Source of the DNA: an uncultured Kordia sp.
GTDB taxonomy: Bacteria; Bacteroidota; Bacteroidia; Flavobacteriales; Flavobacteriaceae
Length of the DNA: 64,000 nt
Direction of reading: 5' to 3'
Assembly (NCBI RefSeq): GCF_947496985.1
Contig: NZ_CANMEZ010000001.1
Location: 620,001-684,000, forward strand
Numbering within the stretch: position 1 is the stretch's first letter; every line of letters starts with the position of its first letter. Below the pieces are notes generated by a model, which did no database searches, was not told the origin of the DNA, and saw only the letters and a list, made by a program, of their open reading frames with translations. Of this stretch, positions 25,580 through 34,478 are shown in pieces. The position numbers and the translations under genes are program-made.

Positions 25580-26332
25580 ATGAAAAAAACAGCTTTTATT
25601 ACAGGTGCAACAAGTGGAATAGGACGTGAGATTGCACGTGAATTTGCAAAACATAGTATTCGTTTGATTCTTTGCGGACGCCGACAAGAACGTTTAGATG
25701 AATTGCAAGAAGAATTAAGTTCGCAAACAGACGTTTTTACTTTAAATTTTGATGTGCGTGCTAAAGAAAAGGTTGCAGCTGCTGTAGCTTCGTTACCAGA
25801 AAACTTTCAAACGATTGACATTTTAATCAATAATGCAGGAAATGCACATGGTTTAGATCCAATTCAAAATGGAAATTTGGACGATTGGGACGCTATGCTA
25901 GACATTAATGTAAAGGGATTATTGTATGTAAGCAATGCTATTATTCCACAAATGGTGGAACGAAAAAATGGGCATATTTTAAATATTGGCTCTACGGCTG
26001 GAAAAGAAGTCTATCCAAATGGAAATGTATATTGCGCTAGTAAACATGCTGTAGACGCACTGAATCAAGGAATGCGAATTGACTTAAATGCACATGGAAT
26101 TCGCGTGGGTGCAATCAATCCTGGATTGGTAGAAACTGAATTTAGTGATGTTCGTTTTAAAGGTGATGATGATAGAGCTGATAAAGTATATCAAGGCTAT
26201 CAACCATTAAAACCACAAGATATTGCAGAAATTGCATACTTTATTGTATCACGTCCTGCGCATGTAAATGTTGCTGATTTAATGGTAATGTGTACGGCGC
26301 AAGCTTCTAGTACGATTGTTAAGAAATCATAA
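25580..26332 (+). CDS. SDR family NAD(P)-dependent oxidoreductase (YdfG-like)
   Basis: A short-chain dehydrogenase of 250 aa. TGATSGIGREIA binds the dinucleotide, ILINNAGNAHG is the structural motif, and the catalytic Tyr-Lys pair is in VYCASKHA, preceded by a Ser in NIGSTAG. It resembles serine/3-hydroxy acid dehydrogenases of the YdfG type. I chose the second Met (MKKTAFITG), which puts the first strand at once; an ATG six bases earlier is also possible. Its stop codon overlaps the start of the next gene. Confidence 0.9.
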   Translation: MKKTAFITGATSGIGREIAREFAKHSIRLILCGRRQERLDELQEELSSQTDVFTLNFDVRAKEKVAAAVASLPENFQTIDILINNAGNAHGLDPIQNGNLDDWDAMLDINVKGLLYVSNAIIPQMVERKNGHILNIGSTAGKEVYPNGNVYCASKHAVDALNQGMRIDLNAHGIRVGAINPGLVETEFSDVRFKGDDDRADKVYQGYQPLKPQDIAEIAYFIVSRPAHVNVADLMVMCTAQASSTIVKKS

Positions 26333-26961
26333 TGCATAACAGACTGTATACATTTTGGAAAGAACTCACATCTAAATATACCGATGACAGTCTATTTTTA
26401 GAACATCACTGGGAGGAAATTAGAGATACGTATAGTGAACAAAAACGTCATTATCACAACTTGAATCATATTAGTCATATGTTGCATTTTGCTTCAACTG
26501 ATCAGGCTGATTTAGAAGATTATGATATGCTACAATTTGCCATTTGGTATCATGATATTGTATACAAAGCAACCAAAAGCAACAATGAATTGAAAAGTGC
26601 AAAATTTGCCAAAAATCAATTAAAAAACCTTAAAATTGATCTGAAAAGAATAGAAAATTGCACAAATTTGATCATTTCCACAAAAAAACATGAAATCATA
26701 AATGATCAAAATCAAGATAATGCCTATCTTTTGGACTGGGATTTGGCAATTTTGGCAACAGCTTGGGAAACCTATGAGTCGTATACTCAAAAAATTCGCA
26801 AAGAATATTCCATGTTTCCAAATTTCATGTATAAAAAAGGAAGAAAGAACGTATTGCAGCATTTTCTAGAGCGTCCACAAATTTATTACTCAGAAAAGTA
26901 TTATGATTTGTGGGAAGCTAATGCTAGAAAAAACATTCAAAGAGAACTCACATTGTTATGA
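26332..26961 (+). CDS. HD-like predicted metal-dependent phosphohydrolase
   Basis: A 209-aa cytosolic helical protein of the COG4339-type group. Metal-binding residues appear in RHYHNLNHISHML (residues about 41-53) and FAIWYHDIVYKA, with a later DWDLAILA. Related proteins are annotated as N-methyl-D-aspartate receptor NMDAR2C subunit by error. Reaction unknown; HD proteins hydrolyse nucleotides or phosphomonoesters. It overlaps the SDR gene by one base and the AlbA gene by four. Confidence 0.82.
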   Translation: MHNRLYTFWKELTSKYTDDSLFLEHHWEEIRDTYSEQKRHYHNLNHISHMLHFASTDQADLEDYDMLQFAIWYHDIVYKATKSNNELKSAKFAKNQLKNLKIDLKRIENCTNLIISTKKHEIINDQNQDNAYLLDWDLAILATAWETYESYTQKIRKEYSMFPNFMYKKGRKNVLQHFLERPQIYYSEKYYDLWEANARKNIQRELTLL

Positions 26962-28094
26962 TCAATAAACGCCTTTTGATTAAAAATTTACTCGCTCACA
27001 ATGACGAGAATAGTTTTTATGACAAAAAGCGAAAATTGAATATTGGTGAAAAAGAAGGAAAAGCAAAGTTTCTGAAACATATTTGTGCACTTTCCAATAG
27101 CAATCCGAAAAACAATTCATTTATCGTAATTGGCGTGGAAGATGAAGACAATAAAATTGTCGGAGTCGACTTTTTTGACGATAGTAAAATTCAGAATTTA
27201 GTAAATGCGTATTTGGCAAATCCACCAATGGTACAATATGAAAACATTTACTTTTCACACTTACCTATAGGAAAAGTGGTAGGTTTAGTAACCATTCGTC
27301 CAAACGATCAAATTACCTCACTACGCAAGAATATTTGGAAATATTATGGCGGTTCCGTTTTTATGCGCGACGGCAGTATTTCTATGCCAAAAATGTTTGA
27401 CATTGAAATCAAAGATGTAAATTCTGAAATTGTTCAAACCATTGAAAATAATGCACAAAACAACATAAAGTTGACATTAGACAGTGTGATTAATTTTATT
27501 AATAATGAACATGAAAATTTAGAATCACATTATCAAGTATTCAAAGAACAATTTGTGGTATGTTGGGCAGGAATCAAACAAAAAAAGAAAGACAAAATAT
27601 TTTACTCCAGAGTTGATATTGAAATGATTAACGAACAAGTAAAGTTGTTTTATTCTGCGTTAGATCAAGTCGAAATCACATTTACAGAAGACGAATTCAC
27701 GATTATAGAATATGTTCCGTTGGGACTTCAAGATAAATACAAATACTATCCTTTAGAGAAAAAAACCATTACATTTAAACCCAATGGAATGTACGCAATT
27801 GATAGCGATTTGATTTTTGAAGCGCCACAATTTGAGAAAAAAACCTTGCATCATATTTACAATAGTAATAATGCAATTTTAGAAAAGCTAAGTAAAAAAA
27901 ATCAACTTACTGAAAACGAAGATCTCGATTTACGAAATTTACCCGCAACATATATGATTTGTTATTTAAACGGTTTTCATGAAGCAAAAAAGAAATTAAC
28001 TGCTGCGAAACCTTTCTTAAAAACCTATGATAAAGACATTTACGAACTTTACAAGGCTACTATTCGAATTTTACGAAAAATAAAATACAGTTAA
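26958..28094 (+). CDS. AlbA_2/Schlafen-type ATP-binding domain protein
   Basis: A 378-aa cytosolic protein. The N-terminal 150 residues fit the AlbA_2 (Schlafen-like) domain: EKEGKAKFLKHICALSNS, then SFIVIGVEDEDNKIVGVDF, and RDGSISMP. The rest is unrecognised. AlbA_2 proteins bind nucleic acid, and some are linked to RNA cleavage or phage defence. It is translationally coupled to the phosphohydrolase before it. It ends just before the Nudix gene that opens the ADP-ribose island, so it may belong functionally to either side. Confidence 0.8.
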   Translation: MINKRLLIKNLLAHNDENSFYDKKRKLNIGEKEGKAKFLKHICALSNSNPKNNSFIVIGVEDEDNKIVGVDFFDDSKIQNLVNAYLANPPMVQYENIYFSHLPIGKVVGLVTIRPNDQITSLRKNIWKYYGGSVFMRDGSISMPKMFDIEIKDVNSEIVQTIENNAQNNIKLTLDSVINFINNEHENLESHYQVFKEQFVVCWAGIKQKKKDKIFYSRVDIEMINEQVKLFYSALDQVEITFTEDEFTIIEYVPLGLQDKYKYYPLEKKTITFKPNGMYAIDSDLIFEAPQFEKKTLHHIYNSNNAILEKLSKKNQLTENEDLDLRNLPATYMICYLNGFHEAKKKLTAAKPFLKTYDKDIYELYKATIRILRKIKYS

Positions 28095-28110
28095 TTTGTA
28101 CTTTTGTACC

Positions 28111-28788
28111 ATGATGCAAAACATTCGTGTAGCCGTTGACGCCGTAGTATTTGGGTATAAAGACCATCAATTGAACGTACTTCTTATCAAAAGAAAAGTC
28201 GCTCCGTTTCAAGGCTCATGGGCATTACCAGGTGGTTTGGTGTTAGAAAATGAGAGCTTAGAAACTGCCGTAGAACGTGAATTACAAGAAGAAACTAATG
28301 TAACAATTGATTATTTAGAGCAATTGTATTCGTTCGGAAAACCGAATCGTGATCCTCGAAATCGGGTAATTTCTGTAGCCTATTTTGCATTAGTAAAACC
28401 TTCACATCATGAAATAAAAGCAGACACTGACGCGCAAGATGTGGCATGGTTTCCCATCAACGAATTACCTAAACTCGCTTTTGATCACCATATAATTTTA
28501 GACAAAGCCAAGGCACGATTACGTAGTAAATTAACCTACGAACCTATTGGATTTGACTTATTATCAACCAAATTTTTATTCTCTGATTTGGAAAAATTAT
28601 ACATGACTATCTTAGAGAAAAAAATAGACCGTAGAAACTTCCGTAAAAAAATTATGAGTTTTGAAATTCTTGAAGAACTCGACGAAAAAGTCTCCGAAGG
28701 ACGTGGAAGACCTGCAAATTTGTTCAAATTCAACAAAAAACAATACTTCAAGCTTCAAAAAGAAGGTTTCTTGTTTGATATCAAATAA
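28111..28788 (+). CDS. NrtR-like Nudix hydrolase / NAD-metabolism regulator
   Basis: A 225-aa two-domain protein. The Nudix domain contains a complete Nudix box (residues 42-64: G-x5-E-x7-RELQEE), so the catalytic residues for ADP-ribose or similar pyrophosphate cleavage are present. The C-terminal 75 residues (DRRNFRKKIMSFEILEE, then GRGRPANLFKF) match the winged-helix of NrtR-type regulators, which repress NAD genes and respond to ADP-ribose. The start at 28111 skips an upstream extension (MYFCT) that overlaps promoter-like sequence. It precedes the ADP-ribose genes on the same strand and is their plausible sensor. Confidence 0.85.
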   Translation: MMQNIRVAVDAVVFGYKDHQLNVLLIKRKVAPFQGSWALPGGLVLENESLETAVERELQEETNVTIDYLEQLYSFGKPNRDPRNRVISVAYFALVKPSHHEIKADTDAQDVAWFPINELPKLAFDHHIILDKAKARLRSKLTYEPIGFDLLSTKFLFSDLEKLYMTILEKKIDRRNFRKKIMSFEILEELDEKVSEGRGRPANLFKFNKKQYFKLQKEGFLFDIK

Positions 28789-28791
28789 TTT

Positions 28792-28896
28792 GGGCGTGCC
28801 GTAAACGGTCTGGCTCTCGGCAGTCGCTTTTTATTCGTTCTACAGAACTCACAAAAGAGCTTCAACAAAGCCTCCATCCTTCACGCGAAAACAATA
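28792..28896. repeat. REP-like dispersed repeat
   Basis: Begins GGGCGTGCCGTAAACGGTC and ends CATCCTTCACGC, with TTTTTATTCGTTCTACAGAAC in the middle. This order (GGGCGT-start, TTTTT/ttcg centre, TCCTTCACGC end) matches an intergenic repeat family I know from Flavobacterium-related genomes. It is more GC-rich than its surroundings. Confidence 0.5.
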
Positions 28897-28968
28897 CGCC
28901 ATTATGAACTAAAAGTTTTAAAAACTGTTTTTCTATCACTAAATTTCTTAGTTTAAAAACTAAATTAA

Positions 28969-28981
28969 TGTAAATTTTACA
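28969..28981. promoter_or_regulatory. Perfect palindrome, candidate operator
   Basis: TGTAAA-T-TTTACA is an exact inverted repeat lying directly upstream of the -33 element of the next promoter. Position and symmetry suit a repressor or activator site; NrtR encoded just upstream is the obvious candidate. AT-rich palindromes also arise by chance. Confidence 0.4.
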
Positions 28982-28989
28982 CAAAATAA

Positions 28990-29020
28990 TTTGTAAAACA
29001 AAAAAAGCATTCTATTTTTG
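28990..29020 (+). promoter_or_regulatory. Promoter for the ADP-ribose island
   Basis: TTTG at 28990-28993 and TATTTTTG at 29013-29020, 19 bases apart, match the Bacteroidota -33/-7 pair (TTTG...TAnnTTTG). This is the best promoter match I found in the window. Confidence 0.6.
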
Positions 29021-29133
29021 CGTACAAATAACGCTAATATGAATTCAATTATATTTGATTTTAGACTTTATTCCTTTTGAAAAAATCATTGGAAGTCATC
29101 AAAATATAAACGATCACAATAAAAACAGAAATT

Positions 29134-30084
29134 ATGAACTTATTAGAACGCTTACAAGGAGGAATAGTTGGAGTTGCCACAGGTGATGCCTTGGGTGTTC
29201 CAGTTGAGTTCTCGTCTAGAGATCGTTTAAAACGAAATCCTGTAAAAGACATGATGGGCTATATGTGCTGGAATCAACCACCAGGAACCTGGTCTGACGA
29301 TACTTCTCTTACCTTATGCCTTACAGAAAGTTTATCGAATGGCTATGATATTGAAAATATAGGAAAAACCTTTGTAAAATGGTATCAGGAAGGATATTGG
29401 GGCGCACATTTCAAAGTGTTTGATGTTGGCGGAACAACTAAGCATTCATTAGCAAGAATTGTTAATGGTGAATCTGCATATTTTTCTGGAAATCTATTTG
29501 AAGAAGATAATGGAAATGGTTCATTAATGCGTACACTTCCGCTTGTATATTTTTTGAGAACTATTAAAAATATAGAAGAACGCTATAAAATTGTAAAAGA
29601 AGTATCATCTATTACACACGGACATTTCAGAGCAGTTTTAGCATGCTTTATATATGTAGAATATTGCTTATTATTATTGAAAGGAATTGAGAAATTTCAA
29701 GCATATATTCAAGTTAAAGAAATGGTAAATGCTTTTATCAAATCAGAAGGTTTTAATGAAAAAGAAGCAAATATTTTCCATAAAGTTTTACAAAAAGATA
29801 TTTCAAAATACGATTCAGAACATATAAATGGTAGCGGTTATGTATTGCATTCGTTAGAAACTTCTTTATGGTGTTTTTTAACAACCGATTCGTATGAAAC
29901 ATGCGTTTTAAAAGCTGTCAACTTAGGAGAAGACACCGATACTACTGCCGCAATTGCTGGCGGATTAGCTGGATTATATTATGGCTTTAATGCCATTCCG
30001 GAAACATGGAAATTTCAATTAGCCCGTTATGATGACATTTACAATCTAATTGACCGTTTCCATGAAAGCTTACGCGATGATTGA
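29134..30084 (+). CDS. ADP-ribosylglycohydrolase family protein (first copy)
   Basis: A 316-aa all-helical DraG/ARH-type enzyme, which removes ADP-ribose from proteins, nucleic acids or O-acetyl-ADP-ribose. The binuclear Mg site is intact: IVGVATGDALGVPVEF, TWSDDTSLTLCL and NLGEDTDTTAAIAGGLAGL. It is the first of three such genes in the island, all diverged from one another. Substrate unknown. Confidence 0.9.
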   Translation: MNLLERLQGGIVGVATGDALGVPVEFSSRDRLKRNPVKDMMGYMCWNQPPGTWSDDTSLTLCLTESLSNGYDIENIGKTFVKWYQEGYWGAHFKVFDVGGTTKHSLARIVNGESAYFSGNLFEEDNGNGSLMRTLPLVYFLRTIKNIEERYKIVKEVSSITHGHFRAVLACFIYVEYCLLLLKGIEKFQAYIQVKEMVNAFIKSEGFNEKEANIFHKVLQKDISKYDSEHINGSGYVLHSLETSLWCFLTTDSYETCVLKAVNLGEDTDTTAAIAGGLAGLYYGFNAIPETWKFQLARYDDIYNLIDRFHESLRDD

Positions 30085-30170
30085 GATGTAAATAGTTCTG
30101 GTTTAAATTGTAATATATAGCATCTCGACTGCGCTCGATGTGACATTTTTAGCACTCAAAACAAAAAGAC

Positions 30171-30722
30171 ATGAAACACACATTACAACAAATACAACAA
30201 CGCTTCAACGAACAGGAGACGTTAAAATTCCTCTTTTTTTGGGGATATCAACCTTCTAAAGATGGAAGCATTACCAAAAGCTGCTTCAGTCAATGGTGGG
30301 AAGCTGAATTTATCGTAAATAAAGAAGTATATAAAACTGCTGAACACTATATGATGGCTGAAAAAGCGCGTATTTTTAACGATACTGAAATTCGAAAAGA
30401 AATTTTAACCGTACATCATCCACATGATGCTAAAAAACTAGGAAGAAAAGTCAAAAACTTTGATCCTATCATTTGGAATAAGTATAAATTCAATAGTGTT
30501 GTTGAAGGAAATTATCATAAATTTTCACAACATAAAAATTTACAACAATTTCTATGCAACACAAAAAACAGAATTTTAGTAGAAGCCAGTCCAAGAGATC
30601 GTATTTGGGGAATTGGAATGAGTCAGAACAATGAAAAAGTAAACAATCCGAACTTATGGAGAGGACAAAATTTACTAGGTTTTGCCTTAATGGAAGTTAG
30701 AGAGCAATTAACCAAAAAATAA
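30171..30722 (+). CDS. NADAR family protein (YbiA-like)
   Basis: A 183-aa protein with NADAR hallmarks: KSCFSQWWEAEFIVNKEVYK, TAEHYMMAEKARIF, and the tail SPRDRIWGIGMSQ with WRGQNLLGFALM. NADAR proteins are N-glycosidases acting on ADP-ribosylated or riboflavin-precursor-like substrates; some remove ADP-ribose from guanine in DNA, reversing a DarT2-type toxin. No DarT homologue is visible here. The complete C-terminal motif suggests an active enzyme. Confidence 0.88.
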   Translation: MKHTLQQIQQRFNEQETLKFLFFWGYQPSKDGSITKSCFSQWWEAEFIVNKEVYKTAEHYMMAEKARIFNDTEIRKEILTVHHPHDAKKLGRKVKNFDPIIWNKYKFNSVVEGNYHKFSQHKNLQQFLCNTKNRILVEASPRDRIWGIGMSQNNEKVNNPNLWRGQNLLGFALMEVREQLTKK

Positions 30723-30950
30723 TTGTTAAGAGTCAGTTACCTTTTATGCAATGTAGTGGTTTAACTCCGCTAAAAATTTCTGAAACCTTGGAAGAAATTT
30801 AGGAGTTAAAGTACGGTTTTACTTCTTCAGGAAAAGAAGTAAAAACATCTCATAAAAGTGCCGTTTCTTTTGGTTCATTTTCTTTGGGCAAGCAAAGAAA
30901 AGAACGAATAAAACAGGAGCTAAAAGGTTATTTTTAAATTAAATAAAAAA
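30723..30950. repeat. Structured intergenic repeat, no gene
   Basis: Two hairpins can form: TTAACTCC (30761) with GGAGTTAA (30809) enclosing AAATTTCT/AGAAATTT, and GTTTTACTTCTT with AAGAAGTAAAAAC around 30816-30845. The segment TTTTCTTTGGGCAAGCAAAG after them resembles part of another dispersed flavobacterial repeat. It interrupts the otherwise tight gene order after the NADAR gene. Confidence 0.5.
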
Positions 30951-31817
30951 ATGAAACTCACTATACACGGATACTCAACGGCATTATATGCTACTTGGTA
31001 TTTTATAGAAGAATTAGGAATATTATTTGACGCAGGCGATGGTGTTTGTTCTAGTTTATTGGGAAAAGCAGGAAAGATAAAACATGCATTTATCTCTCAT
31101 GCCGATAGAGATCACTTGACAGGTTTATTACAATTCAATCAATTATTTGCAGGATTAAAACCTACGATTTACTATCCAAAAGATTCAGGTTCATTTCCGT
31201 TTTTAAAAGAGTTTTTTACCAAGTTTGATCCGCATAATACAGGAACAAATTGGCAAGAAATAGAAGATAAATCAATCATTGCTACAAAAAACACCATTCA
31301 AGTAGAAGCCATTGAAAATGGTCATGTAGTACAACCTGGTTTATTAAAAAGTCTAAGTTTTAAAGTATTTGAAACCAAACGGAAACTCAAATCGGAATTT
31401 GCGAATTTACATAAGGATGAACTCATAAATATAAAGAAAGAACGTGGAGATGGTTTTCTAACGAATGAAATCAAACGAAACATACTTTCCTATTCAGCAG
31501 ATACGCCAATTGATGATTACGATCGTTATCACAATAGTGAAGTGTTGATACACGAAGCAACATTTTTAACTAAAGAAGAAACCAATACTAAAATGTGGAA
31601 AAACAAACATAGCTCATTATATGAAGTTTTTGAAATGATTGCGAATATAAACATTGATAAACTGATTTTAGGACATTTCTCATCACGATATGATCAATAT
31701 GAAATAGACAACAAAATTAAAAAACACATACAGCAGTACAATATTAAAATTCCTGTATATCGAATACCTATTGGAAATACTATTAAAAACATATTGGCGC
31801 AAGAGCCAATCAATTAA
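30951..31817 (+). CDS. MBL-fold metallohydrolase, RNase Z-like
   Basis: A 288-aa protein with the metallo-beta-lactamase metal motif [16 protein letters not shown] (HxDxDH), a later [14 protein letters not shown], and [11 protein letters not shown] at the end. This pattern is that of RNase Z/arylsulfatase-like MBL proteins, which cleave phosphodiesters or cyclic phosphates. It might process tRNA ends or a cyclic phosphate ADP-ribose product in this setting; that is inference. The macrodomain gene starts one base after its stop. Confidence 0.85.
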   Translation: MKLTIHGYSTALYATWYFIEELGILFDAGDGVCSSLLGKAGKIKHAFISHADRDHLTGLLQFNQLFAGLKPTIYYPKDSGSFPFLKEFFTKFDPHNTGTNWQEIEDKSIIATKNTIQVEAIENGHVVQPGLLKSLSFKVFETKRKLKSEFANLHKDELINIKKERGDGFLTNEIKRNILSYSADTPIDDYDRYHNSEVLIHEATFLTKEETNTKMWKNKHSSLYEVFEMIANINIDKLILGHFSSRYDQYEIDNKIKKHIQQYNIKIPVYRIPIGNTIKNILAQEPIN

Positions 31818-31818
31818 A

Positions 31819-32340
31819 ATGAAAGTACAAATTATTCAAGCTGATATTACAACCGTAAAAGTTGATGCTATTGTCAATGCTGCCAATTCATCATTGCTTG
31901 GCGGCGGCGGTGTTGATGGCGCTATTCATAGAAAAGGTGGAGCTGAAATTTTAGAAGCTTGCAAACAAATTAGAGCACAACAAGGAAACTGTAGAACTGG
32001 AAAAGCTGTCATTACAACCGCTGGGAAATTACCTTCTGGCTATGTAATTCATACAGTTGGTCCTGTTTGGAATAATGGCGGAAAAGACAAAGAAGAATTA
32101 TTAGCAAATTGCTATAAAAACAGTTTGGATTTGGCAACTGAGTACAACATCAAAACCATTGCTTTTCCAAATATAAGTACTGGAATTTATAGGTTTCCAA
32201 AACAATTAGCCGCAGAAATTGCAATCAAAACGGTTGCAGCACACAAACATAAAAGTACCATTGATGAACTCTATTTCTGTTGTTTCGATCAGGAGAATTA
32301 CGAGATTTATCACAAATTATTAAAAAATGAACACACATAG
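31819..32340 (+). CDS. Macrodomain protein (ADP-ribose / O-acetyl-ADP-ribose hydrolase)
   Basis: A 173-aa MacroD/YmdB-type macrodomain. ADP-ribose binding blocks are visible: [34 protein letters not shown] and [12 protein letters not shown]. Enzymes of this class cleave O-acetyl-ADP-ribose and mono-ADP-ribosylated proteins. I used the ATG at 31819, which begins the first strand (MKVQIIQAD); a longer frame would overlap the MBL gene. It overlaps the next glycohydrolase gene by 14 bases. Confidence 0.93.
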   Translation: MKVQIIQADITTVKVDAIVNAANSSLLGGGGVDGAIHRKGGAEILEACKQIRAQQGNCRTGKAVITTAGKLPSGYVIHTVGPVWNNGGKDKEELLANCYKNSLDLATEYNIKTIAFPNISTGIYRFPKQLAAEIAIKTVAAHKHKSTIDELYFCCFDQENYEIYHKLLKNEHT

Positions 32341-33244
32341 ATTACAATTAGCACAAAAATCATTACTTGGCAATAGTATTGGTGACGCTTTTGGCGAAAG
32401 TTTCTTTGGTCCAGAAGGCGCTGTTTACAGTGCTATCCACTTTCGTGAGATTCCACAAACAAATTGGGAGTTCACAGATGATACGGTAATGGCAATTGCA
32501 ATCTATACATCATTGGAAATGTTTGGGGAAATCAATCAAGATTTTATTGCGAAAGCATTCGCTAGAAACTATCATTTAGATTTTAATCGAGGTTACGGAC
32601 CTGCCATGCACAGAACCATGCGTGCGATTGAAGCTGGCGAAAATTGGAAAGAGGTTTCAAAAGCAGCTTTTAGCGGAATGGGTTCTATGGGAAATGGTGG
32701 TGCAATGCGTGCAGGTTTAATCGGAGCATATTTTTATGATGATTTAAAGAAAATGAAAAAACAAGCTTTTCTATCGTCTGAAATCACACATGCAAACGAA
32801 GAAGGTTGTGTTGGCGCAATGGCTGTTGCAATTGCGACTGCGATCAATACGCAATTACTGATAGAGAATAAAACGCTTGAACCAAACGAATTTATCAAAA
32901 AAATAGTTGTTGAATTGCCAAATTGCGACACAACTTCTAAGATCAGAAAATCACTTACGGTGTTTCCAAATTATGATATTAGAACCGTAGTTTCAATTTT
33001 AGGAAATGGTGTAAAAATGATTGCGCAAGACACAGTTCCAATTTCAATTTGGATTGCAGCGCATTATCAAACAAACTTTAAAGAAGCAATTTGGAGAGCA
33101 GTTTCTGCTTTAGGCGATAGAGATACTATTTGTGCAATTGTTGGTGCAATTACCATTATGAATACAAAAGATGAAAACATTCCAGTTGACTGGAAAAACA
33201 AGGTAGAAAATTGGCGTGAAAGTCAGTTTTATCAAAAGAATTAG
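32327..33244 (+). CDS. ADP-ribosylglycohydrolase family protein (second copy)
   Basis: A 305-aa member of the ARH family: [33 protein letters not shown] and [15 protein letters not shown]. The last block is GDRDT where the other two copies have GDTDT or EDTDT; both metal-binding Asp residues remain, so catalysis is plausible. It starts inside the end of the macrodomain gene, indicating coupled translation. Confidence 0.88.
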   Translation: MNTHRLQLAQKSLLGNSIGDAFGESFFGPEGAVYSAIHFREIPQTNWEFTDDTVMAIAIYTSLEMFGEINQDFIAKAFARNYHLDFNRGYGPAMHRTMRAIEAGENWKEVSKAAFSGMGSMGNGGAMRAGLIGAYFYDDLKKMKKQAFLSSEITHANEEGCVGAMAVAIATAINTQLLIENKTLEPNEFIKKIVVELPNCDTTSKIRKSLTVFPNYDIRTVVSILGNGVKMIAQDTVPISIWIAAHYQTNFKEAIWRAVSALGDRDTICAIVGAITIMNTKDENIPVDWKNKVENWRESQFYQKN

Positions 33245-33249
33245 AACAC

Positions 33250-33885
33250 ATGAAATTAAACATACAAAACTATATAACTCAACATAACGAATGGCCACAA
33301 AACGGTCATCACATCATGGCGCAACACGATGATGAAAAAATAATCGTATATCAATCGTATCGACCAGCAATTGGGCTTTTCGCTGCAAGAAATCAATTTT
33401 TTGGCGGACCATTTAGTTTGGAACGCATGACATGGATCAAACCTAACTTTCTTTGGATGATGTATCGAAATGGTTGGGGAACGAAAGTTGGACAAGAAAT
33501 TGTTTTAGCAATTCACTTAAAACGGGAGGCCTTTCAAAAATATTTGGAAAACGCCGTACATTCTTCGTTCAAACCTGAATTATACGAATCACAAGAAACA
33601 TGGAAAGAAGCTGTTCAAAATTCTAATGTGCGCTTGCAATGGGATCCAGATCATGATCCATATGGCGCAAAACTAGAACGACGAGCGATTCAAATTGGTA
33701 TTCGAAACGAATTCATCCGTTCGTACGCAAAAGAAGATATTATTGAAATAGAAGATATTTCTGGGTTTGTAGCCGAACAATATGAATTTGTAAAATCGAA
33801 TCAACTAGATAAATTAATGATTCCTGCCGAACGGCCTTTTGTACCAGAAGGTGACGAATTGCAACGAAAATTACAATTGTTATGA
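33250..33885 (+). CDS. DUF4291 protein, first of a tandem pair
   Basis: A 211-aa cytosolic protein of the DUF4291 family. Diagnostic segments are RMTWIKPNFLWMMYRNGWG, KVGQEIVLAIHLKREAF and QWDPDHDPYGAKLERRAIQI. No function is established to my knowledge; the family tends to occur with NAD/ADP-ribose genes. The invariant Arg, Trp, Gln and Asp residues suggest an enzyme or nucleotide binder. It overlaps its paralogue by four bases. Confidence 0.85.
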   Translation: MKLNIQNYITQHNEWPQNGHHIMAQHDDEKIIVYQSYRPAIGLFAARNQFFGGPFSLERMTWIKPNFLWMMYRNGWGTKVGQEIVLAIHLKREAFQKYLENAVHSSFKPELYESQETWKEAVQNSNVRLQWDPDHDPYGAKLERRAIQIGIRNEFIRSYAKEDIIEIEDISGFVAEQYEFVKSNQLDKLMIPAERPFVPEGDELQRKLQLL

Positions 33886-34478
33886 AATCAAATTATCAAC
33901 AAATAAGAGCGCATTTTGACGGTAAAACGATTACAGTATATCAAGCATACAATAAAAAAATTGCTGTGCCTGCCATCAAAAATAATCGTTTTGAAGCACC
34001 ATTCTCTTTCAACAGAATGACTTGGATAAAGCCTTCTTTTTTATGGTTGATGGAACGTAGCAATTATGGAACAAAATCGAATCAGGAGTATATAGTAGGA
34101 ATTAAACTCAAACGAGAAGCTTGGGAACACCTTTTAACTATTGGTGTATTAACACATCCTGATTTGAATATTTATAAGAGTGCCTCTCAATGGCAAGAAC
34201 AATTTGACACAGCAAAAGTTCATATTCAATGGGATCCTGAACGAACCTTAAAAGGTGGAAAATTAGAAATTCGCAGCATTCAAGTTGGAATTAGTCGATT
34301 TCTAATTAATGATTTCAATGAAAAATGGATTGAACGTATTGACGATTATACACCAGTAGTTAAAAAAATAAATCAATTGCGAAAAGCAGGAAAGTACAAA
34401 GAAGCCAAACGATTGCTTCCTTCGGAAAAAATATATCCGATTCCTGCTGAAATTGGTCAAAAAATTGGAATACAATGA
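33882..34478 (+). CDS. DUF4291 protein, second of a tandem pair
   Basis: A 198-aa diverged paralogue: RMTWIKPSFLWLMERSNYG, SNQEYIVGIKLKREAW and QWDPERTLKGGKLEIRSIQV. The block RMTWIKPxFLWxM and the QWDPxR/H...GxKLExRxIQxGI stretch are shared with its neighbour, while the N-terminus (YNKKIAVPAIKNNRFEAP) differs, including loss of the AARNQ stretch. This pattern hints at subfunction or heteromer formation. It is coupled on both sides by 4-base overlaps. Confidence 0.85.
   Translation: MKSNYQQIRAHFDGKTITVYQAYNKKIAVPAIKNNRFEAPFSFNRMTWIKPSFLWLMERSNYGTKSNQEYIVGIKLKREAWEHLLTIGVLTHPDLNIYKSASQWQEQFDTAKVHIQWDPERTLKGGKLEIRSIQVGISRFLINDFNEKWIERIDDYTPVVKKINQLRKAGKYKEAKRLLPSEKIYPIPAEIGQKIGIQ

Larger units (their letters stand above)
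28789..29133. other. Spacer with REP-like element and promoter for the island
   Basis: About 345 bases without a gene. The first third (28792-28896) resembles the dispersed flavobacterial GGGCGT...CACGC repeat. The second half holds a 13-bp palindrome and a strong promoter-like pair. A leader of roughly 105 bases would precede the first glycohydrolase gene. Confidence 0.6.
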
